DNA from: Puffinus mauretanicus
Taxonomy: Eukaryota; Chordata; Aves; Procellariiformes; Procellariidae
DNA: 64,000 bases
NCBI GenBank assembly: GCA_023333565.1
Contig: JAJKFH010003889.1
Location: 366,429-430,428, forward strand
Reading direction: 5' to 3'
Each line of letters opens with the position of its first letter. The first letter of the stretch is position 1. Position numbers and translations under genes: made by a program. Below the pieces are notes generated by a model. It did no database searches. It was not told where the DNA came from and was given only the letters and a program-made list of their open reading frames with translations. Below are positions 10,431-23,299 of the stretch, piece after piece.

Positions 10431-12524
10431 ACTCTGAAAGTCCCTGCAGCTGGGAATGTGAATGCAGCCATCCTGCTTTGAAGCTGTCTGAGACTCGTGC
10501 AGTTCCCCGATGAAGGGCTAGCTGGCTCTGTCAAAGGAAGAGACAAGTCTTTCAAAGATGCTTGGAGATACCAGGAAAGACATCAGTGGCCCACAGATTC
10601 TCCTTTTCCTCCTACTTTTCTTAGATTTTCTTTAGCCTCTTTAGCTCCTTGTCTCTGTCAGCTTGTGCTGAGGAAGAGCGAGGCAGTTCTGCAGACTACA
10701 CCCACCTGGGAAAGAAATAGGGAAAGGGCCTGATGTCAAATGAGAAACAACTTAAAGTATGATGGAAGTGAGGGTCCTCACCCAGGCGGTGCCGGGCCTG
10801 GGGACACAGCCCAAGAGTATGAGGCTGTGACCTGGAGGTCCCAAGGCAGGGTTTTTGCCCAGTTGAGGCCATGTTTCAACCTGCAGAGAGAACAAAGTGC
10901 CAACCCAGTGCGGATCAGTGCTGCTCCGCGGGATGCTTTGGGGAGCACCAGCCACCCTCTCTGGACTGACCGATGGCTGTGCATCACCCACTTGTCTTGG
11001 GGCTCCCTGGCACCCCTCCTGAAGAAGTCTGGGCGTTTTGCTAATTCAGTTGTCTGTAGGCTGACTGTGCTCCCTCCCAAGGATCACTCAGAGCCCACTG
11101 CTGTACAGCAGGCTCGCCTGAGCAGTCCAGTGGGTTAGCACGTGGGCTCCTTTCTCGCTACTGACTTACTGTTCCAGCTTCCCTGCGCTTTGCCTTCACC
11201 TCTGATAAAGGCAGGTTATCAGGATCTGCCTTGCCGCCAGAGAATAGCTAAGAACGATAGTTATTATTGGATCCTCCGACCAGCCAGTGACACATTTGCC
11301 AGAACAGCATACCTGGATTAAACCTCCTTCTCCACCCAGAGCTCCGATGTCTCCAGGATCTGCTATCCGTTTTCTTAATGCAACTGCCTGACAGTTAAAT
11401 CCATGCCTATGCCTATTAGGGAAATGCATGTGTTATGAGCACCATGAATTCAGGCAGCCCTGTTAAATCTATTTGATGTATTCACTTCAACCCCAATCCC
11501 CCCCTTCCCCCAAAAGTTACCTATCGGCCAGGCACTAGAGCTGTCAGGTTGTGAAGGATAACAACATTATGGGACTAACGGAGAGCAGAACATCAGGGAA
11601 AGCAGGCTGGCTTCACGCTGCCTGCGTTAGGTACAGGGCAGCTCTGGGAAAACAGCACTTCTGCATCAAGTGAAGGGGAAGCTTTTGAGACATCAGGCTC
11701 CACACACCGATCTGGAAGCACTTTGGAGACGTTTGTTAATGGAGATTATTGCCCTGAGGGGAAATGGGAAGGCAAGGAAGGTAACAGCTTACATTTGCAG
11801 CTGATTTTAAGGCACCGGAGGGAGTCCCACATTGGCTCTGACTGAGCCAGACCCAAAGCGGAGTCGCTGCGTTGGCAGAGCTGAGGAGCCTGCCCAGAGC
11901 ACAGGGGACCTCAGCCCACGACTGGAGACATCATCTGCACTATGGACCTGCCCCTGGGGATTTCAGATCTTTCGGCTCAGTCTCTGGGTCCCGGTTCCTC
12001 GCTTGATCTCAGGCTGCAGACGGACCTTGGAAGGCCTCCAACACGTGCCTGGAGCAGGCCAGTCTCAGCTTTGAACTGCTCTCCAGAGAAACGTCTCACA
12101 CTTTCAGCTGGCTGCAAGGAGACAGACTTCAGCTGTTTATTGTTGAAGAGCAAGGCGAGATGGTGTGAATAGCCCTTCCCAGAGCACCCGTGCATGTCCA
12201 GATAAGTGGGTGGAGGAGACAGGGAGGTCTACACAGAGGGGGTTGTCCTTGACTGGAGAGCATCCAGATAATGCCTACATGAGCATGGACTTCTAGGAAC
12301 CATCTACAGATTCTCTGGGCTCTCCTGACAACTGCTTCTCCTGTTTTAGGGCCTAAATGAATGTTCCAGATCTTCACGGAAGAGTATCGTGGTTGAGAGA
12401 TGGGTAAAATTCCCTTTGGCCCTGTCTGGAATGGGCCAAGAGGTAGCGATTTCCCCACAAGTCACGCAGCCTTGTCCTGAGCATGTGGGCTTCCCTCCCA
12501 CTCCAAGCTGCTACCAGGGCTGGG
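10431..12524. other. Non-coding stretch, no gene seen
   Basis: Plain single-copy DNA of moderate G/C. Frames up to 132 codons (10740-11138, plus) lack recognisable domains. No CpG cluster or repeat identified. Confidence 0.55.
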
Positions 12525-12571
12525 ATTTTTGTTTTCTATTTTTTTTTCTCCTTCTTCTTTTAACCTTTCTT
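12525..12571. repeat. T-rich low-complexity tract
   Basis: Pyrimidine-rich run with nine consecutive T at its centre and CTT repeats after it. Simple sequence; could be a polypyrimidine tract but no exon follows that I recognise. Confidence 0.75.
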
Positions 12572-14876
12572 TGAGTTCTCGCTTGCTTCCTCAGCACCTA
12601 GTGTAATTGCTTGCAGTCTCTGAGGATCCTGGTGAAGATTTATGTAACACACCAGGCAGCAATTTGAAAGGCTGCTTTTGGATATAAGAACTTAATGCTA
12701 CACCAGCCTTTGGGAAAATGAGCTGAAATCCTTGGGAGGGCTGCACGGTGTTTGCCACATGCTGCTTAAGCGAAAGGCTCTGGGGCAGCGCAGGCGCCTG
12801 AGCCTCCCCACTCCTTGCATGGCGAGAAGGGGAGGAAAGAAGAAGTGTCTTTAGGCAAGCGGTTCGCTCCTTCTATGTCTCATTATGCTGCGGCTTTATC
12901 TAGAGGGAGGGAGTCAGCAAACGCTCAGCGGAGCAGAGGCAGAGGGAGCGTGGTTACTTTTCCGGCAGACAGCGTGGGTTTGCTGGGGTTTCTTTCTCTC
13001 CTCTGCATTTCTGGTTGTATCAGGACCAAACAGTCTCTTGGGGTACCTCTGTTGCTTTCAAGATTGCCACCTGAGAAGGGCATCAGGACGTTGGTGCTCT
13101 TGGTTATTTACGGGAGGGATCTGGGCAGGGATGGCAGAGAGGGTACTTCCAGGAGGAAGGGGAGAGAAACAATGTTCTTGTAAGGGCTCTTGAGCCCTGC
13201 AGCAGCACTCGAGTGCCCTGGTTTAAAGGATGCATTCCTCTGGTTTGACAGCACAGGCTGTGCCTGGCAGGTGATGAAAGCACAGCTCTGTGCACCAGAC
13301 AGCCAGAAGAAACCACCCCCAGCCAGCCCAGTTAGACCTGCCATGCACCCGCTCTTTCCGTGCCTCCTCCACTGCCTGCCTACGTGAGAGTCTCCAGCAG
13401 AGACGGGTTCTGGCACCTGAAGGAACAATGCGTTTTCAGGAGGGCTGAAATTTTTCACTTCAACTTTCCTTAACTAGAGTTTATAGTTTTTATCCCCTTC
13501 AAAATCATATTTGCCTTAATTTATTTTCCTATCAGGTTGCTGGTGGAAATAACACTGGAGCAATCAAACTGTTTCAGTGCGTGAGTCTGTCCATCTGTCA
13601 GTCTATCTGTCCTCCGTCCCTCAAAGCTTTTGAGCTGATTTCAAGTGCATTCGACACAGAATTGGGGACCTTAAAACTCAGAGGCGCCAATGAGTGAGGT
13701 GAAGAGATGCAGCTGAGTAGAGGACAGCCATCCCTCATGTGCCTTCTCTGATGGAGTCATTAGGGAACCGGCATCGGATAGAGACGCTGGAAACTGGATA
13801 CATCATTCAAGGGAACAATTTCTTCTCTTAAAACTTGATGGCTTTCTAAGCTTTTTTCACGATGAAAAGGAAAAGCCTTTAAAAAGTTATGCAACCTGCA
13901 AACTATACAAAGCCTTGCACTCCTGGACAAACAGCTCACCTCTGGTCAGCTGGGGAAGCCCTCACCATCCTCACCATCCACGTACTGTTGGTACCCGCAG
14001 GGTCTGGCTGCGGGTGGGAGCTGCCCTGCCTTTAGCAAGAGGGCTCGGACTACTCTCTACTAATCATATGGAGCCATAAAACTGTGCTGGCAATGGGAAA
14101 TAAATGCAGGCTCTCCTTGTTTTAATATTAAGACTAGCACAAGATCTGCCACCCTTCGGCTTGCCTCCCTGGCTCTGCCTTCCTGGTCCCACATGGAAGA
14201 TGAGCTGCCCCTCAGCTTCACAGTGCTGCCTCCCACATCCTTACATCTATGTGAGTGTTACAGCACCACAAACCCTCCTAAGCCATCCTGCTTCTGCTCC
14301 CCACAAGCACTGTTACACCTTGCTATTGTGATAGCTCCGGGCCTCGCTTTTCTTCTTCTGAGCCACAGCATAGCCTTTAAACTCCCACCTCCCCACCAGC
14401 AGCACCAAAAGCCACAGCCTGCCTGGGAATTACCAGTGCTAATTTATCATCTGCAGCATCAAATAAGCACGCTGCCACTTTCCTTTCTTGTCCTTCTTGT
14501 ATCTATAAAGAAACGGGGCGGGGAACGACTAACGACAACAACAACCAAAAAACCCCAAGTAAATTAACATTACAGCTGAGGTTTTACACGCACAAAAGTC
14601 AGGAAGTTCAAAGTTATGGTTCCCCCTCCAGCTGTAATTCTGGCACACTGCACATATATATTAAGACATTAAAGTTAGCCCCATAAACAGTAATACAAAA
14701 TACTACACGCACACAAGGGGGCCAATCTACGATGGCCAGGGGAGCCATAATTCTAGCTACCCTGACTCCTGTGCGTGAGTTTCTCCCTCAAAAAAGGAAT
14801 AAGTCAGCTCTCATTCACTTGTAATTCAATGCTCAGGATGCTGATAGGGAAGAGAAAAGAGAGATTATTCTGTCTG
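12572..14876. other. Non-coding stretch, no gene seen
   Basis: Mixed DNA. 13961-13980 holds a short direct duplication (ctcaccatc twice). Frames of 100-125 codons at 12815-13183, 12885-13193, 13108-13458 and 14193-14567 show no domain. No transposon recognised. Confidence 0.5.
13585..13619. repeat. Degenerate CTGT/CTAT repeat
   Basis: Imperfect tetranucleotide run (gtctgtccatctgtcagtct, then atctgtcctccgtcc). Diverged microsatellite. Confidence 0.6.
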
Positions 14877-14917
14877 CTTCTTCTTCCTCCTCTTTTTTCT
14901 TTTTCTTTTTTTTTTTT
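14877..14917. repeat. 41-base pure pyrimidine tract
   Basis: Uninterrupted C/T from 14877 to 14917, CTT/CCT-rich at the start and nearly all T at the end. Such tracts can form triplex or slipped structures and often vary in length. Confidence 0.9.
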
Positions 14918-15059
14918 ATTGCACAGGCTGTTGTCTAGCTCCTTGCGATCAATGCTCTCCCTCTGTCTGACTTTGATATATCGGGAGAGATCTCAGATTT
15001 CTATTCCCGTCCTCTCTCGCTTTGTAACCGATCCAGCTCCCCAGCAAGGCACACGCATG

Positions 15060-15335
15060 CAATAGATAAGGGATAGCCTTTGATTGAATTTACTTAATTT
15101 ATACGGATGATGGGACACAAGAGGAATATTAAAATACAAATTAGCAGCTTCATATTTCACACGCACTGAAATCTCCCCAGCAGATAATGAGCTGCTGGAA
15201 ACTTATCTGCCAAAGGTCTCTCCCCAGCCACACCTATTCCCTTTCCCCGAGATCCTCGAGTAAACACTAGGCAAGTTGATAACTCGAGAGTTACAGTTTA
15301 AGTCCTTAAAGGGACAATAACTCAGGCCAACATTT
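15060..15335. other. A/T-rich block, possible conserved regulatory element
   Basis: Repeat-free stretch with tgattgaatttac, acttaattt, tattaaaata, aaattag and the word cagataatgag, next to two CTCGAG words at about 15256 and 15282. Composition resembles a conserved non-coding element; this is inference. Confidence 0.3.
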
Positions 15336-18300
15336 TTAAACTACTCTGCCACTGTGGAGGAGCTGTACTGAGAAGGCACAAAAGGTTTTTCAGCCCTTGT
15401 GACCACCTTCATGCCCCGCCGAGCAGGATGGAGAGATGCCTCCATCGCCATTTCCAGGGGAAATGGGCGAACTCATACGGTCACGCAGGATCTCTGCTCC
15501 CCTGGTTTGGAGCTGAGCCAGAGGAAGAGGCTCCTTTCGTGAGCTGTGTGAGACTCTGGCCACCGCAGGGCACAGCAGCAAAACCTCCCTGGGCATCAGC
15601 AAGGGCCCCAGGTATGTTCCTGCTGCCAGCTTTAACATCAGGGCAGAGGCTCCCACTTGCAAGTTCAGGGATGTGGATTCTGCCTGCATGACCCCACTGG
15701 GGCACCCTATTACCTGTTTACGATGCAGCCTGCGACTACACAGCATCTGCGGTAGCTGGGCTACCTTTCAGCAATTTGGCAATACAAATGTGACACACCC
15801 CTTCTCATTCTCACGGGGCCATTTTGGTAGAGGCACATTTTCGGTTAGCCGTAAGAACCTAACCCCATGCCTGAAGATGGTGTCTCTCCATTCACCTGGC
15901 CCGGACTCCCATCCCACACATCCCAGTGGTGATGAAGCGCCATTATCCATAGGAGCATCCTCTAGCAGTGCCAAGCAACCCCGTGGCATTCCTCTTACTG
16001 GATAAGATCCCCAATTTGGGTGGAATATTTTATTCTGCCGCACATGCTCAGATAACAGGTTAGATAAATCAGAGGTTTCTGTAATACTGTAGTCATCCTT
16101 GGAATGATGAAGGGGTGGAGAAGCAGCAGAGCAAAAGGACCAGTCATGGTGCACTGCAGGAGGGATAGGAAGGGTCTCCATGTACACGTTTTCCTCCTGG
16201 TTTCCCCATGGAGCATGGGTAGAGATGCACGGGTACAAACAGAAAAACCCTAAAGAAGCTCCTGCAGTGTTAAATTGTTCTTCCAATGGAGATCATTAGC
16301 TGGATTTGAACAAGAAATCTGCCAATAGACCTGACTTTGACGTGGACAGTAGGAAATGCCTACAGGTGAATTAAACCAACAAATAAAGTCAACCTGGAGG
16401 TCAAACTGACACTGTACGCTTAAACTAAGTTAAAAAGGACCCTGTTGCTTCTCAGTCCAGAGTCTTTAACTCTAGTAGTAGCCAAAGTCAAACAGAAGCG
16501 AAGAAATATTCTCCGATGGGATTCTCAGGAAGGCAGGCGTATTTTGAAGTTGGGTCAATGAGTACTTCAATTCTGTACACCAGGCCCGAGCAGCCGTTCC
16601 TCCTCAAGAGGCTCCCGAGATGATTATCCTCACTCAGCTGAAGGCATCAGTAACATGAGAACCTGATCTGCTTCACGAGAGATTAGATACAGCTTGAGCC
16701 TTGCCAGGGGTGATGACGTGAAAGGTAGATGATATTCCCCATAAGAGACAGATGCCTGAGAGCAGGGAATATCCCTCACTTTCCAGCTCCTCACCTCGCT
16801 GGGACCTAATGTCAGAACAGTGAAAAGGAGTAGGAGTGGGGACACATTCACGTATCGATGGGTATTTGTGAGCGAGGGGGCTGGTCTGCACGTTCCCCTC
16901 ACGCACATGCTGCTAAAGCTGGCTCAAAGACGTGGAGCAGCACAGAGGTCAGATGGTCCGAGAGGGAAGAGGTGCAGATGTAAGTGATGCTGGCTTACCC
17001 TGTTCTCTCTGCCAGCCCGGGGAGATCCCTCCCAGCACACAAATGGGTCAGAGCCTTTCCTTGATGAGAAGAACTAAGGGACAGTTTTGCAAGAGTATTC
17101 TGCTTTCCTTGATTTCCCACTGAAGAGCTGAAAAGCTGCGACATGGCGGAGAAAAAGATTTTCCTTGCCTTCCAGGCAGACACTTACCTACCTCCCACCG
17201 CCATCAAGCACATTTTGGATGCTTCAGTAGAGGCTCCATGTAGCTTCAGAGGACACCGACAATTATAATAATGTTTTGTAGCAGAAGGATTCAGCTTTAC
17301 CCAAGCCTGCTTGGCACAAGTGGGGAACAAATAACAAACGACTTTCAACCAACCTCCCAACTTTCACGAGTACACCCCTTTCCCAGTGTCACAAAATAGC
17401 CGGATAACCAGGATGCTCTTTCTCCATTAAAGAGCAGTCTGATCCTCTGACTTTTCTTCCCATTAGAAAGTAAAATGACCCAGGGAGTGACAAGAGTATG
17501 CTGTCAAAACCAAGACAGTCACTTTGAAAATCAATAATACTCCAAGGTGTTATTGTGAGTTAACAGCTCTCTTAGGCCCGAAGCACAGAGCTGGTATTAA
17601 TGCTCTTCTTGCTGCCTTTCCCGCCAATATCCGCGCTGCTGCCGTTACTTGAGAAAATCTCTGACACGTAATTCTACTTAAAGCAGTGCAAAGGACGGAT
17701 TTTTCAGTTCAGTGACCAACCCAAAAATAATTGAGAGAGATGAGAAAAAGAGAGAAAAGAAATGTGCTATAGGCCACCCTACATGCTTTACGTAAGGCAA
17801 AACCAAAATACTATCTTTTTCATTTGGGGTGATTTAACAGTTCCTGACTCCCACTCCATTATTTTTATTTGTTTGTGAAAAGCAGCAGTGGAGGAAAGGT
17901 GTTACTTCGGAATGAACCATCAGATTTGTGTAACACCGACACAAGCAGTTCAGCTCTTTGCTTCACTTCCCTGTCCCCTTCTGCTCCTCAGCCAAAACTA
18001 TTGCAGTTGCTGAACTGAACCCAAACCGCGTCAGTCCGTCCCACGACTATGAAAATGCACTTTCTAGTGAATTTAAAAATAAAACCCAAAAGTGATCAAC
18101 TCCCAGCGTATGGGTCTTTTAAAGAGAGACAAAACATCTGGGAAGACCGGTGAACCTCCAGAGGTTTTGAGGTCCCCTCCAGATGTGTCCCTGTATTTCC
18201 CAGCAGTTATGGAAATGCATGACCCTGGAAGGTAAGTTGAGAATGAAACAGATAAGAGCTGCCTTGAATACCCCTTGCATTTCTAGACTGTTCCGGGGAA

Positions 18301-19140
18301 CCTCAAAAACCAATATATATAGCCGGTGCCATTGGACTAAAGGTAATTCAGGAGGTGATGTTCGGCACTGGGAACCTATTAACCCTCACTCCTGGGAATG
18401 GGCATTTAGCTGCTGGGGAAAGCAATGGTGTTTCTTTTCATGAGCACTGAACATGGACAGACAGGGCAGAACTGCTGCGGGGCTCCCGGGTGCCTTTTTT
18501 TCATGTGCGATGTAAAAACAAGGTCCCAAGCAGCTGTTGTCAGTAAAGCTCCTGCTGCAGTTTTACAGGAGTCAGTGATAGATCTGCCATCCTGTCCAAA
18601 TCCTGGGTTGGGGTAATTAGCTGCTCCCTAAATCCTGCTTCAGAGCCTTACAAATCATTTACATACTACTCCTGCCATCTCCTAAGGAGGAGAGCAGGGC
18701 AGGCTGAGAACATGTAAGGAGTTGCCCCACACCATCCCTCATCTTGCTACATAGGCGTTCCTGGCAGGGAAAGCACAGTGGGAAAATGGCCAAGATAAAA
18801 GACAGTGAAAATGCAGAGGATGATATTTCCTCGATCACAGCAGGTCAGCAGGGCAGGTAAGCCCTTGAAATACCATTCCCTGCCCTTACCCACACCCTGG
18901 CCAGGCCTCGCTACGTGAGATACCCAGTGATGAGAGGTGGGGAGCCACATTACCCCAAAGTTTCTGCACTAGCTGCACTGCTGCAAGGATCTGCGTATAC
19001 CACAGCATCCAGGGGCTCCCACACTGCAGGAAGGTCCAGGTGAAATTACATATGAGTCTCATTTCCATCCCTGTGTTGGAAAAAAAAATTGTCCAAAAGG
19101 GCCTTTTCTCCTCCTCCTGTGACCAAGGCAACAATTGGAG
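15336..19140. other. Long plain stretch, no gene seen
   Basis: Nearly 4 kb without a repeat I can name. The minus-strand frame 15768-16286 (172 codons) is the longest here and has no recognisable domain or splice context. A strong minus-strand donor-like word (gtag|gtaagtgt) lies at about 17180-17192 and a plus-strand one (ggaag|gtaagttg) at 18226-18237, both without a supporting exon. A/T-rich portions occur near 17510-17720 and 17790-17880. Confidence 0.5.
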
Positions 19141-19270
19141 AACATCTCCCGCCTTGGACTCCTTATTAGTTTAATTAGATGATTTTCTGCATGATTTATT
19201 CTGAACGCTGCAATTGCGCAATCAAATCACAGATCAGTTGACAACTTCATTTAAAAAATTAGTGTTTAGC
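19141..19270. other. Short A/T-rich block, possible regulatory element
   Basis: Contains tagtttaattag, gattttctgcatgattta and gcaattgcgcaatc, a cluster of TAAT and C/EBP-like words in repeat-free DNA. Regulatory role inferred only. Confidence 0.25.
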
Positions 19271-21692
19271 AGCTTTGCGGGCTCTAAAAGCTCTGAGGAC
19301 ATCTGTCAGCAGTGACCCCTTCTGATAATGACAAACAGTCCCAGCCTGTGTCCCCACCTCCCGTCCTGCCTGCAAGCTGGCATGCTGAACAATCCCTTGA
19401 GACCAAAAAAAACCCCAAGCCTCAGGGTATTCCCAGTTTGCATCTGCCTGCGCTGGCTGCTGCTTGGCCTTCCTTCTCACATGTCAGTCCACAAATATTA
19501 GCGAGTGTTACAGGCCTGTCAGAAAGCGAATAGATCCTACTGCTCGGAGGGGGCTTGGCATTTCAGATGCACTTGTAGCTGGCCCTGTGCTGTTGCTAAA
19601 TTATGCGGGAGTGATGCCCGATGAGAAGCTGCCACCCATGCTATCCAGCATCAGCCAAGGCTGGAGCCCCTGCGCTCCCCTTTGGAGCTCTGCTCATCCT
19701 GGGGCACGCGGGTGCTGATGGAGGGATGGATGCTTCTTCTGGCTTGAGTGGCAAGCTGAAGAACCCAAAGCTGAGCACAGAAGCTGTCAGCGGTGGATTT
19801 CCCAATTCACAGGCCTCCTGCAGGAAGGTGTTGATCCTGCAGGCTGGGTTTGGATTACCTCAGCACGGCAAGTCTTAGGTTTTCTTGTGCTTAGCAGGCT
19901 GTCAGGAATCACTGCCAGCAAGGGAGAGGGCAGCGGTACTCACTGACGGAGACAGTGATGCCATAACCGTGTTCCTTGCAGGCTTGGTTTTCTGGAGCAA
20001 CAGAGAGCTGCTTGGGCAGATCCTGCAGGGAGTGGTGGGAGAAGACGAGCAATTTAGCAATCCCTTCCAGCAGATTCGGGGAGAAGAAGACATCATGTTC
20101 TTCTGAGCAGGGAATGCACAAACTCTGCCTTTCCTCTAAAGAAACAGAAGCCAAAACCGGTCTCCCCTCCTGGCTTAGTCCAAAGGGCCCTGTCCCTAGG
20201 GTGGAGGATCTGTGATGGGTGGACAACTGATCCTTAAGCTGTCTCAAAGCCAAGGGGCTTCCTCTGAATCCTCCATTTGACGGCCAGGCTGAGTCAATGG
20301 CATCCCTCCTGAGGGAGCCTGCCTTTCCAAGGGAGACTGTCCACGCAGGGTGACACCACGATGACAACAAAGCATCCTGCATCCTCAGAGATCTCTGGAA
20401 AGCCCGCTAACACCATCTGAATTCAGACCCTGTTAAGAAGCTCAGGAATCAGCCTGCATTCCAGATCTTCAGCAGCCTGAGACAGAGATTATAATGAGCT
20501 CCACTAATTAGATTGTTTTAATTCAAAGGCCAGCAGGCTAAAAGAGATGTGAATCAGGGGAACTGTTGTGAGGCATCTGCTGGGATTTCCAGCCAGCATA
20601 ATTCCTCCAAGCTGCCCACTGATGAGTCCTTTAGCAAATGTCTCCTCTCCCACCTCTCTCCCCAGAATGAGACCTTGGCCAGGAAGGGCCAGGAAGATCT
20701 CCAACTTGCCAGACAGAGCCCCATTCCCACCGTTTTCCAGCAGGCCCCTCTGAGGGATGAAATGACAGCTGTTTCCAATCAAATGAACCTCCTTCTCTTG
20801 TTCCTCTTCATGTTTGCTTCAACTGTTATTCAATTGCACAGATGAAAGAAGAAGTCAGGGAAGGAGCTAATTAGAGGAAGACAACAGAAGCAGATTAACT
20901 GAGGTAGAACTGGGAAAGGAGGTGGTGGATGGTATAGAAGGGAATGGAAATCAGTATTGAAAGGAGCAGCAAATACATGGAGACAGTCCACAAGTGACCA
21001 TGTGGTGGATGATGGGGAGAGCAGAGTGCATGGCTGGTGGCTGATTCAAGCTGGTCAGGAGCCACCAGGACTCAGGGCCACGCGCTCTGCACGCTGCCCG
21101 AGGTGAGCAGTGCTGGTTCAAATCCTGCCGTGTGGCCTGCACCACCCAGCTTCACCGCTTCACCCACACTGGAACGGAGCCTGTGCTGCCTTGGAGAAGC
21201 CATAACCAGGCTGGTGGGCCCTTTTTTGCAGAGATGTTTTTACAGCTTTCCCAGAAGACCAAGGCTTGACCTGCTCTGGGTGGAGTGGTAGAGCTTTGCT
21301 GCACCTGCTCTATAGATAAATGGAGATCTCCCGAGCCTTCGATCCATCGTGTTGCAGATGAGATCTGCAGATAACCCAGATATCTCTGACTGCAGTTTGT
21401 GCTAACAGAGGCTATGGCTGGTTGGATGAATGCTGTCCCGCTCCTGCTGGCTAATCTGGCCTGGAGCCACATCTTTTCAATCACAAATACAATATAATCC
21501 TTAAATGAAGATAAAGAGAACCTAATTGCCAGGTGCCCCTACCAGCATTGCTAGAAAGTTAAGAAAAAGTTAATTACATTTTCAATGGGAAACCTAACTT
21601 CCTCTGGTGCTTCTGTGTCTATGGGAGGTTCCCATGGTACATGGGAGAACTGATTTAAAAAGAATACCAAACAAAGAAGCAGGATTGTATTT
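19271..21692. other. Non-coding stretch, no gene seen
   Basis: Mixed DNA. The minus-strand frame 19909-20382 (157 codons) has no domain. At 21115-21129 ggttcaaatcctgcc matches a tRNA-type internal B box, but no A box or cloverleaf accompanies it. 20485-20530 carries actaattag and ttttaattc. Confidence 0.5.
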
Positions 21693-21731
21693 AAAAAAAA
21701 AAAAAAAGAAAGAAAAGAAAGAAAGAAAAAA
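21693..21731. repeat. Poly-A and GAAA microsatellite
   Basis: About 15 A followed by GAAA, GAAAA, GAAA, GAAA and A-rich sequence. Could be the decayed A-tail of a retroposed sequence, but the bases upstream are not recognisable as one. Confidence 0.9.
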
Positions 21732-21999
21732 GCTGGTTTGAATCATTTGCTGCTAATGCCCCAGCCATGTGGATTTCTGCAGCATGGGACAGGGCAATGT
21801 GGGAGAGGTGGAGTGTAGCATCAGGGTTTAAAAAAGCAACCACACTGAGCAATGCCTTGGAGTGCGGGTTAGTGACATGTGGTGCCAGCAAAGCCCTACA
21901 GTCAGGAGAGGAAAAGCAAGGATGTACGTGAGCTAACAGTTTGTGAGCCATCTCTTAACCCTTATAGTAAAGCAAGACTTGCCACCCACCTCCTGGTTG
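21732..21999. other. Short non-coding gap
   Basis: Unique-looking sequence between the microsatellite and a MIR fragment; nothing recognised. Confidence 0.5.
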
Positions 22000-22095
22000 T
22001 GCCTGCCTTCCTAGCCAGGTGCCCTGGGACAAGCTGCTGAACCCCTTTGGGCCTGAGTTTCCCTTTTTGTAAAAAGCAAATTCCATTTCTGCTTG
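22000..22095 (+). repeat. MIR-type SINE core
   Basis: In order: ccctgggacaagctgctgaa (MIR 'ccttgggcaagtcactta'), then acccctttgggcctgagttt (MIR 'acctctctgggcctcagttt'), then ccctttttgtaaaaagc ('cctcatctgtaaaatgg'). Three consecutive blocks in the correct order make this good evidence for the MIR core despite divergence. Head and tail not recognised. Confidence 0.7.
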
Positions 22096-22499
22096 TGTTC
22101 AGGAATGATCAGCGATGGACTTAGAAACACCTTGAGATGTGCAGATAAAAGGGACTCCAGAAGAACAAGTCTCCTTGCAAAGTTGCTATTTGGGACCTTG
22201 GGAAGGTCTGCAGGGGAACAGACAGCTGGGAGGACAAGGAATCCAAGAGATCCTTTAGGCGAGTTTTTGGCCAAACCATAATCCCCAGAGTCCATGGGAA
22301 CTACGGTGATTGAATCCAGCCGTAACTCGGCTCTCTATCTAGCACATCTAGAAATTCATCACCTCCCAGCTTAGACGGCTGGGAAAAGGCAGGTACTGGC
22401 CTGTCATGCCAGCTCCTTCCTTTTAGTGGCAATATTTTCTTCTGTCTCCCATGCTCCTCTTCATTACCAAAATCCCCTGAAGACACCATTGATGATGGA
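22096..22499. other. Non-coding gap, nothing recognised
   Basis: Mixed unique DNA with short open frames only. Confidence 0.5.
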
Positions 22500-22680
22500 G
22501 AGCCATTGGAGAGGCAATTAGAAAGAAGTTAGAGTGAATTACATATGCAGGGTTTATTTTCTGTTTTCTGCTATAGCTGCTGCCAATTATTGTGCAATTA
22601 GGCTGCCTTCATTAGCAAATGAGATTAAAATTAACATCGTTAATTACTCGTTCTGTTAAACAGGGGAAAGCAGGCATTTA
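22500..22680. other. A/T-rich block, possible conserved regulatory element
   Basis: Dense series of homeodomain-type words: ggcaattag, gtgaattac, ccaattattg, gcaattagg, cattagc, aaaattaac and cgttaattac within about 150 bases, with no repeat likeness. One of the clearest candidate regulatory blocks of the window by composition. Conservation not tested. Confidence 0.4.
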
Positions 22681-23299
22681 AGGGGAAGATGCAGAGAAGG
22701 TTGTTCTTGGAGCAGATGCAGTAACGTTCTCCGTTTGTAGCACTGTTTCTTCAAGGGTTGCATTGGGTTATTCAATTTCAGCTAATACAGCGGGGAAAAG
22801 GAGCATTTAAATTCAAGCCACTAATGCAAGGCCTTGTGGGAACATGTCACACATTGCTCAAGAAAACCATCATCACATGTTGCAGAACACAAGCTGATGG
22901 CCACAGTGAGCAGCCACTGGATTGCTCCCACCAGGGACTGGAGGGAAACCTCTCTCCTCAGTTGCTGGTGCACTAGACTGACTCGATAGAAATTTCTAAC
23001 GCGGTCTACAACCCAGCAAGCTGGGAGCATGGCTCACACTGCCAATGATGGTGCAATAAAGCCAAAACAGTTACTGCTAATTATTGCAATGTCTCCTGGG
23101 CACTGGACGTTTTGTGGACACTCAAGAAAACTGCTTTTCTGGGCTCATAGACCAGAGAGAGAGGTCAAGGGAAGAGCAGCAGTGCTCCAAATTGATGGCG
23201 ATGTCTTTGCAAGCCAACTCAATGGTATTGCTTGCTGCAAAACTCAGATGCTGAGTAAGCATGAAGTGATGCCACCAATCTACGTGGCGACACTTTGAG
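22681..23299. other. Non-coding gap, nothing recognised
   Basis: Unique-looking mixed DNA up to the CR1 remnant. Confidence 0.5.

Noticed and set aside
15768..16286. 172-codon minus-strand open frame
   Set aside because: No recognisable domain or coding pattern and no flanking splice signals; treated as chance.
17180..17192. Strong minus-strand splice donor (gtag|gtaagt)
   Set aside because: No open frame or acceptor of quality upstream of it in that direction.
19909..20382. 157-codon minus-strand open frame
   Set aside because: Translation shows no family and no targeting signal; overlapping frames on the other strand are equally open.
21115..21129. tRNA-type B box (ggttcaaatcctgcc)
   Set aside because: No A box at the right distance, no cloverleaf and no MIR core after it; chance match or unrecognisable SINE head.
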